NCBI GenBank assembly: GCA_905214855.1
Contig: CAJMNU010000051.1
Coordinates: 1 to 10,247 of the forward strand
Source: an uncultured bacterium
GTDB taxonomy: Bacteria > Bacillota > Clostridia > Lachnospirales > Lachnospiraceae
Reading direction: 5' to 3'
Length of the DNA stretch: 10,247 nucleotides
In this document: positions 6,900 to 10,247 of the stretch, piece after piece
How the letters are laid out: every line of letters starts with the position of its first letter
How positions within the stretch are numbered: the first letter of the stretch is position 1
The notes under the pieces: model-generated
Databases searched by the model: none
Told to the model about the DNA's origin: nothing
The model's input: the letters and a program-made list of their open reading frames with translations, nothing else
Translations under genes and position numbers: made by a program

Positions 6900-6921
6900 G
6901 ATGTTCACGGAAATGAACATC
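6900..6921. terminator. Hairpin between convergent genes, weak terminator candidate
   Basis: GATGTTCA (6900-6907) and TGAACATC (6914-6921) form a perfect 8-bp stem with a CGGAAA loop. It sits 13 bases past the end of the carbamate-kinase-like gene. Flanking T-runs are short on both strands, so termination would be inefficient. It is the only other structure in the 114-base gap. Confidence 0.45.
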
Positions 6922-6934
6922 AAGTTTAAACGTG

Positions 6935-7876
6935 TCAATTGGAAAGTGTGATGGTTGTACCAACTTTTCCTGTAAGACTTTCTCTTGCCAGGTTCATGGA
7001 GGTAATGATCACTTTACGGTTTGTTCCACTGGAAAGAAAATCCAATGCAGCCTGGATCTTTGGAAGCATACTGTTGGCATCAAACTGGTTTTCATTCATG
7101 TAATGTTGTGCTTCTTCCAGTGTCATATGGGTGATCGGAGCTGCGTGGTCTGTGCCATAATCCAGATATACACAGTCAACATCTGTCAGAATCATGAGAA
7201 TATCTGCATCCACTTCTCTGGCAAGCAGACCGCTGACGAGATCTTTTTCAATAATAGCACTGGCACCACGAAGCTCAAATCCCTGCTCCATAACAGGAAT
7301 ACCGCCACCGCCGCAGGAGATGACCAGTTGATCGGCATCCAGAAGTGCCTTGATGGCATCAATCTCTACAATTGCTACTGGTATGGGGGCTGCAACAATT
7401 CGGCGAAATCCTTTGCCGGCTTCTTCTACGACATAATTTCCCTTGGCTTCTTCCTCAGCAGCTTCTTCGGCAGACATATAACGTCCTATGACTTTAGCTG
7501 GTTTATAGGTTGCCTCATCATAAGGGTTTACAGTTACTTGTGTAAGAATGGTAGAAACTGGTTTGTAGATGCCACGGCGGATAAGCTCTGTTCTAATACC
7601 ACTCTGTAAGTCATAACCAATATATCCCTGACTCATAGCAGAACATACAGACATTGGAGCAGCAGTGTAGCCTCCATGCTGTTTGCCGAATTCATTCATT
7701 GCAGTGTGGATCATGCCAACCTGAGGTGCATTGCTGTGAACTAATGCAACCTGACAGCCATCCTGGACAAAATCAGCGATTATTTTTGCGGTTTGGGCAA
7801 CATTGGCTTTCTGCTCAGGAAGATTTGTTCCAAGAGCTTGATGCCCAAGAGCCATTACGATTCTTTTTTTTGCCAT
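6935..7876 (-). CDS. Carbamate kinase family protein (divergent active-site motifs)
   Basis: This 313-residue protein aligns over its full length with carbamate kinases, which make ATP from carbamoyl phosphate and ADP in fermentative arginine, agmatine or purine breakdown. Recognised stretches are MSVCSAMSQGYIGYDLQ (75-91), STILTQVTVNPYDEA (108-122), SCGGGGIPV (187-195), AIIEKDL (207-213) and MLPKI (270-274). Three usually glycine-rich motifs differ: GGNAL is GHQAL (11-15), HGNGPQVG is HSNAPQVG (47-54), and the Gly before SM..PK is Asn268. The enzyme may be a subfamily with altered activity. I chose the ATG at 7876 because GAGGA lies eight bases upstream and MAKKRIV is the usual N-terminus; the in-frame ATG at 7891 lacks a good site. 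No arc or other catabolic gene adjoins it. Confidence 0.88.
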   Translation of the reverse strand: MAKKRIVMALGHQALGTNLPEQKANVAQTAKIIADFVQDGCQVALVHSNAPQVGMIHTAMNEFGKQHGGYTAAPMSVCSAMSQGYIGYDLQSGIRTELIRRGIYKPVSTILTQVTVNPYDEATYKPAKVIGRYMSAEEAAEEEAKGNYVVEEAGKGFRRIVAAPIPVAIVEIDAIKALLDADQLVISCGGGGIPVMEQGFELRGASAIIEKDLVSGLLAREVDADILMILTDVDCVYLDYGTDHAAPITHMTLEEAQHYMNENQFDANSMLPKIQAALDFLSSGTNRKVIITSMNLARESLTGKVGTTITLSN

Positions 7877-7911
7877 AATAGAAGTCCTCATTTCTTTAGA
7901 TTTGCTACTTA

Positions 7912-7940
7912 ATTATAACTCATACAGGAATAGAGTGCAA
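7912..7940 (-). promoter_or_regulatory. Promoter of the carbamate-kinase-like gene
   Basis: On the minus strand, TTGCAC (plus 7935-7940), a 17-bp spacer and a perfect TATAAT (plus 7912-7917) give a strong SigA promoter. The predicted leader is about 30 bases. Its position is a second reason to prefer the start at 7876. Confidence 0.8.
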
Positions 7941-7998
7941 TTTATATATTTTTAATTGGGAGTTTGGGGATGAGGGGCGAGAAAAACAAAGGAAGGCT

Positions 7999-8027
7999 TA
8001 GACATTTTTGGGGAAATATGATAGAAT
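7999..8027 (+). promoter_or_regulatory. Promoter of the glycosyltransferase gene
   Basis: TAGACA (7999-8004), a 17-bp spacer and TAGAAT (8022-8027) each match consensus at 5 of 6 positions, and an extended -10 TG precedes the -10. Transcription would start near 8034, giving a leader of about 165 bases. The gene-free stretch 7877-8198 holds this promoter, the divergent kinase promoter and an A/T-rich leader with a 7-bp hairpin (8061-8067 with 8081-8087); I see no riboswitch I can name. Confidence 0.6.
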
Positions 8028-8198
8028 AAGTTTCAGAATCAGCTAAAAAAGAAAAAATATATATCTTTCATAAAAGTTTGAAGATATTGGTTTTTCTGAT
8101 ACGTTATGTGTTTTGTGAGACAACAATTGCCTGAGGGTAGAGAAATATACAAGACACAGATATTTATATGACAGAGTGTACTACAGGAGGAAATGGGT

Positions 8199-9218
8199 GT
8201 GAAGTTATTATCAGTTGCGATTCCCTGTTACAATTCAGAACAGTATATGAGACATTGTATTGATACACTTCTCAGCGGAGGCGAGGAAGTGGAGATCCTG
8301 ATCGTGGATGATGGTTCTAAGAAAGACAAGACAGCCGAGATTGCAGATTGGTACGAAAAAGAGTATCCAACAATATGCAGGGCAATCCATCAGGAAAATG
8401 GAGGACATGGAGAAGCAGTCAATACCGGCTTGAAGAATGCAACCGGAATTTATTTTAAAGTGGTTGACAGTGATGACTGGGTCAATGAGGAGGCATTTCA
8501 GGAGATTCTTACAACATTGAGGACATTTGTCTATGGTGAAGAAACGCTGGATATGCTGATCAGCAATTTTGTTTATGAGAAACAGGGTGTGAAGCGCAAA
8601 AAAGTTATGAATTACAGAAGAGCGCTTCCTCAGAATGAATTGATTGGATGGGATCAGGTGCGTCATTTTATGATAGGACAGTATATTCTGATGCATTCCG
8701 TCATTTACAGAACAGAACTTTTGAGAGACTGTGGACTGGATCTGCCAAAACATACTTTTTATGTGGATAATATTTTTGTATTTCAGCCTTTACCTTATGT
8801 AAAGACAATGTATTATCTGGATGTGAATTTTTACCGCTATTTTATTGGAAGAGAAGATCAGTCTGTCAATGAGCAGGTGATGATCGGCAGAATTGATCAG
8901 CAGCTTCTTGTGACAAGACTGATGATCGATTATTACAATACAACTAAGATATCCAGTAAAAAATTGAAGAATTATATGATACAATATCTTGAGATCATGA
9001 TGACCGTATCTTCCATTTTGGCAATTAAGTCGGATAGTGAAGAGAATATGAAGAAAAAGAAAGAACTGTGGCATTATCTAAAACAGTCTAATCCATCCTT
9101 ATACAGACGGCTGCGTTATGGATTCCTTGGGCAGGGAATTAATCTTCCGGGCAAGGGAGGAAGAAAAGTTTCTATCGCTGGTTATAAGATCACACAGAAG
9201 TTCTATGGTTTTAATTAA
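8199..9218 (+). CDS. Glycosyltransferase family 2 protein
   Basis: This 339-residue protein has a GT-A (GT2) catalytic domain at the N-terminus. It starts with LSVAIPCYNSEQYM (4-17) and carries nucleotide-binding DDGS (37-40), QENGGHGEAVNTG (65-77) and the metal-binding DSDDW (90-94). The rest (about 110-339) is a helical C-terminal part without membrane segments. It probably moves a sugar from a nucleotide sugar onto a surface glycan or lipid; the acceptor is unknown. I chose a GTG start at 8199 because AGGAGG (8185-8190) is eight bases before it, whereas the ATG at 8193 is only two bases away. The GTG start also gives the usual N-terminus KLLSVAIP. It is monocistronic and converges on the PAP2 gene. 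Confidence 0.88.
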   Translation: MKLLSVAIPCYNSEQYMRHCIDTLLSGGEEVEILIVDDGSKKDKTAEIADWYEKEYPTICRAIHQENGGHGEAVNTGLKNATGIYFKVVDSDDWVNEEAFQEILTTLRTFVYGEETLDMLISNFVYEKQGVKRKKVMNYRRALPQNELIGWDQVRHFMIGQYILMHSVIYRTELLRDCGLDLPKHTFYVDNIFVFQPLPYVKTMYYLDVNFYRYFIGREDQSVNEQVMIGRIDQQLLVTRLMIDYYNTTKISSKKLKNYMIQYLEIMMTVSSILAIKSDSEENMKKKKELWHYLKQSNPSLYRRLRYGFLGQGINLPGKGGRKVSIAGYKITQKFYGFN

Positions 9219-9236
9219 ATATGATAAAGATGATAA

Positions 9237-9266
9237 GAAGGCGTTGGTAATATTACCAACGCCTTC
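9237..9266. terminator. Perfect 30-base palindrome between convergent genes
   Basis: GAAGGCGTTGGTAAT (9237-9251) is followed directly by its exact reverse complement (9252-9266). Folded, it gives a 13-bp stem with an ATAT loop. It lies between the convergent glycosyltransferase and PAP2 genes, so it most likely ends both transcripts. Neither side has a real U-tract, so it is not a textbook Rho-independent terminator. Confidence 0.7.
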
Positions 9267-9304
9267 GTTCATGCAATATATAGTATCTATGCAAAAATAT
9301 GCTA

Positions 9305-9958
9305 TTAAAGATATCCTTCTGGAACTTCCTTGTAAGAGGAACGGCTTTTTGCCGGATAGAGGAATGGATAGATCATTGCTGCCATGAAACATGCACCAGC
9401 AACATCTAAGATGGAATGCTGTTTTAAGAAAACAGTAGCCATACAGATAGAGATCATCAATATAAAAGATCCCCAATAGATGAATTTGTTCTGGCGTAAA
9501 TGCTCATTGTGTGTGATCGCTGTATGGACAGCAATGGAATTAAACACATGAATGCTGGGAAAAACATTGGTACAGGTATCTACTGAGTACAGGTTTGCGA
9601 CTAGATAGGAGAAAATATTCTTATCTGGGTCAACAACTGGACGAAAGTTTGTTCCGTTTGGAAAAAGGTCACAGATCAGTAAACTGAGTGTCATTCCTGT
9701 GAATAAAAAAATACATAAGCGGTAGTAGTCCTGTTTGTTTTTGAAAAAGAAATAGGCAACAGTGCCAGCAACATAGAGAAACCACAACAGATAAGGAACG
9801 ATAAAGTATTCACAAAATGGAATAAAATCATCAAAACGGCTGTGCATGACTGTATATCCGCTGGTGATCGTCTTTTCTAAGTGAAAAAACCAAATAAGGT
9901 ATATGATACCGTAGGAAAGAATCCAAACGTGACCATATTTTTTCAGGAATTGTTTCAT
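9305..9958 (-). CDS. PAP2 superfamily membrane phosphatase / phosphotransferase
   Basis: This 217-residue membrane protein has about six hydrophobic segments (near 11-26, 45-70, 80-97, 134-148, 160-177 and 184-201). PAP2 motifs are present in order: FPNGTNFRP (99-107), PSIH with His137 (134-137) and FLKQHSILD with nucleophile His181 and Asp185 (177-185). The TVFLKQHSxxD form resembles the inositolphosphotransferase/Aur1-like branch (PAP2_3) more than simple lipid phosphatases, so it may transfer or remove a lipid phosphate head group. An ATG at 9970 is in frame, but the AAAGG site touches it directly. The ATG at 9958 is about 11 bases downstream of the site and gives a usual basic N-terminus. 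It converges on the glycosyltransferase gene. Confidence 0.85.
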   Translation of the reverse strand: MKQFLKKYGHVWILSYGIIYLIWFFHLEKTITSGYTVMHSRFDDFIPFCEYFIVPYLLWFLYVAGTVAYFFFKNKQDYYRLCIFLFTGMTLSLLICDLFPNGTNFRPVVDPDKNIFSYLVANLYSVDTCTNVFPSIHVFNSIAVHTAITHNEHLRQNKFIYWGSFILMISICMATVFLKQHSILDVAGACFMAAMIYPFLYPAKSRSSYKEVPEGYL

Positions 9959-10035
9959 ATTTTTGTGCATCCTTTCTTTATTTTAAAGGCAGATCCAAAG
10001 GCTGGACAGTAAAAATTCCTTAATTTTGTGGATGA

Positions 10036-10064
10036 ATTATAGCATATTGGAAATGAGACTACAA
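10036..10064 (-). promoter_or_regulatory. Promoter of the PAP2 gene
   Basis: On the minus strand, TTGTAG (plus 10059-10064), a 17-bp spacer and a perfect TATAAT (plus 10036-10041) with extended -10 TGC form a strong promoter. The predicted leader is about 70 bases. From here to the tRNA terminator (10065-10137) the DNA is A/T-rich with nothing I recognise. Confidence 0.78.
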
Positions 10065-10137
10065 GGGAATTTGGAAAATGTTAAGGAAAAGTTTCAAAAA
10101 ATTTAGAGAAGTTTATAAAAGAAGCAGAAAATGTCAG

Positions 10138-10171
10138 AAAAAAATAAATCCCTTGAAAAATCAAGGGATTT
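10138..10171 (-). terminator. Rho-independent terminator of the tRNA gene
   Basis: Read on the minus strand, AAATCCCTTGA and TCAAGGGATTT form an 11-bp stem (plus 10146-10156 and 10161-10171) with a TTTT loop. An A and seven Ts follow (plus 10138-10145). It starts about four bases after the tRNA 3' end. Confidence 0.9.
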
Positions 10172-10175
10172 TAAG

Positions 10176-10247
10176 TAGCGGAAGGGAGATTTGAACTCTC
10201 GACACCACGGGTATGAACCGTGTGCTCTAGCCAACTGAGCTATTCCG
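10176..10247 (-). tRNA. tRNA-Met (anticodon CAT), 5' end cut by window edge
   Basis: Read on the minus strand, the cloverleaf is nearly complete. The acceptor 3' arm TTCCGCT pairs with (AG)CGGAA, whose first two bases are outside the window. The D-arm is GCTC/GAGC. The anticodon stem CACGG/CCGTG holds loop TTCATAC. The T-arm is GAGAG-TTCAAAT-CTCCC with one A-C mismatch. The discriminator is A and CCA is not encoded. Loop and stem sequences fit an elongator tRNA-Met rather than the initiator, which has three G-C pairs at the loop. A lysidine-modified tRNA-Ile with CAT is less likely. It is probably the last gene of a tRNA unit that continues past the window. Confidence 0.9.

Noticed and set aside
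6932..7609. Long plus-strand open frame (225 codons) opposite the kinase gene
   Set aside because: It is antisense to a clear carbamate-kinase family gene, is Cys/Ser/Phe-rich without domain pattern, and lacks its own ribosome site.
7941..7998. Possible small gene or riboswitch in the divergent intergenic region
   Set aside because: No open frame with a ribosome site and no recognisable aptamer pattern; the region is explained by two promoters and leaders.
8235..8753. Minus-strand open frame (172 codons) inside the glycosyltransferase gene
   Set aside because: The GT2 motifs on the plus strand explain this stretch; the reverse frame has no recognisable domain or start signal.
1..10247. CRISPR array, prophage genes, toxin-antitoxin pair or defence island
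   Set aside because: I saw no regularly spaced direct repeats, no phage structural genes and no small overlapping gene pairs.

Overview
The window looks like a chromosomal segment of a low-to-mid GC Gram-positive gut anaerobe, most likely a member of the Lachnospiraceae (Clostridia). Grounds: AT-rich codon use, strong AGGAGG-type ribosome binding sites, SigA-type promoters with 17-bp spacers, many U-tract terminators, a lipoprotein signal on the ABC binding protein, and choline-binding-type wall repeats. The genus is an inference from gene style; no marker gene is present.

Layout. Positions 1-130 look like the right end of an IS200/IS605-type (TnpB) element. It has a decayed tnpB tail, a C-rich/G-rich end hairpin and a terminal GTGTCAA. 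A TIM-barrel sugar phosphate isomerase/epimerase gene follows 40 bp later (170-1018) and ends at a bidirectional terminator. A secreted wall-binding-repeat protein faces it on the minus strand (1117-1935). Divergent from that is an amino-acid ABC importer operon: binding lipoprotein, permease and ATPase (2144-4542). It has a clear promoter, an intercistronic hairpin after the first gene and a terminator at 4589. Next is a separately promoted S9 prolyl-oligopeptidase-type peptidase (4805-6820). A carbamate-kinase-like gene converges on it from the minus strand (6935-7876). A GT2 glycosyltransferase with a GTG start (8199-9218) runs divergently from that kinase and converges on a minus-strand PAP2-type membrane phosphatase/phosphotransferase (9305-9958). 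A minus-strand tRNA-Met(CAT), cut by the window edge, and its terminator close the window.

How they may work together. The ABC importer and the cytoplasmic S9 peptidase suit peptide and amino-acid scavenging, and carbamate-kinase-like enzymes belong to fermentative nitrogen metabolism. The GT2 and PAP2 proteins suit envelope lipid or glycan synthesis. These are mostly separate transcription units, so the functional links are weak inference.

I found no convincing undescribed multi-gene system. The items most worth a second look are the TnpB element end with its candidate guide RNA, the carbamate-kinase homologue with altered active-site motifs, a five-codon minigene ahead of the peptidase, and two perfect inverted repeats at divergent promoters.
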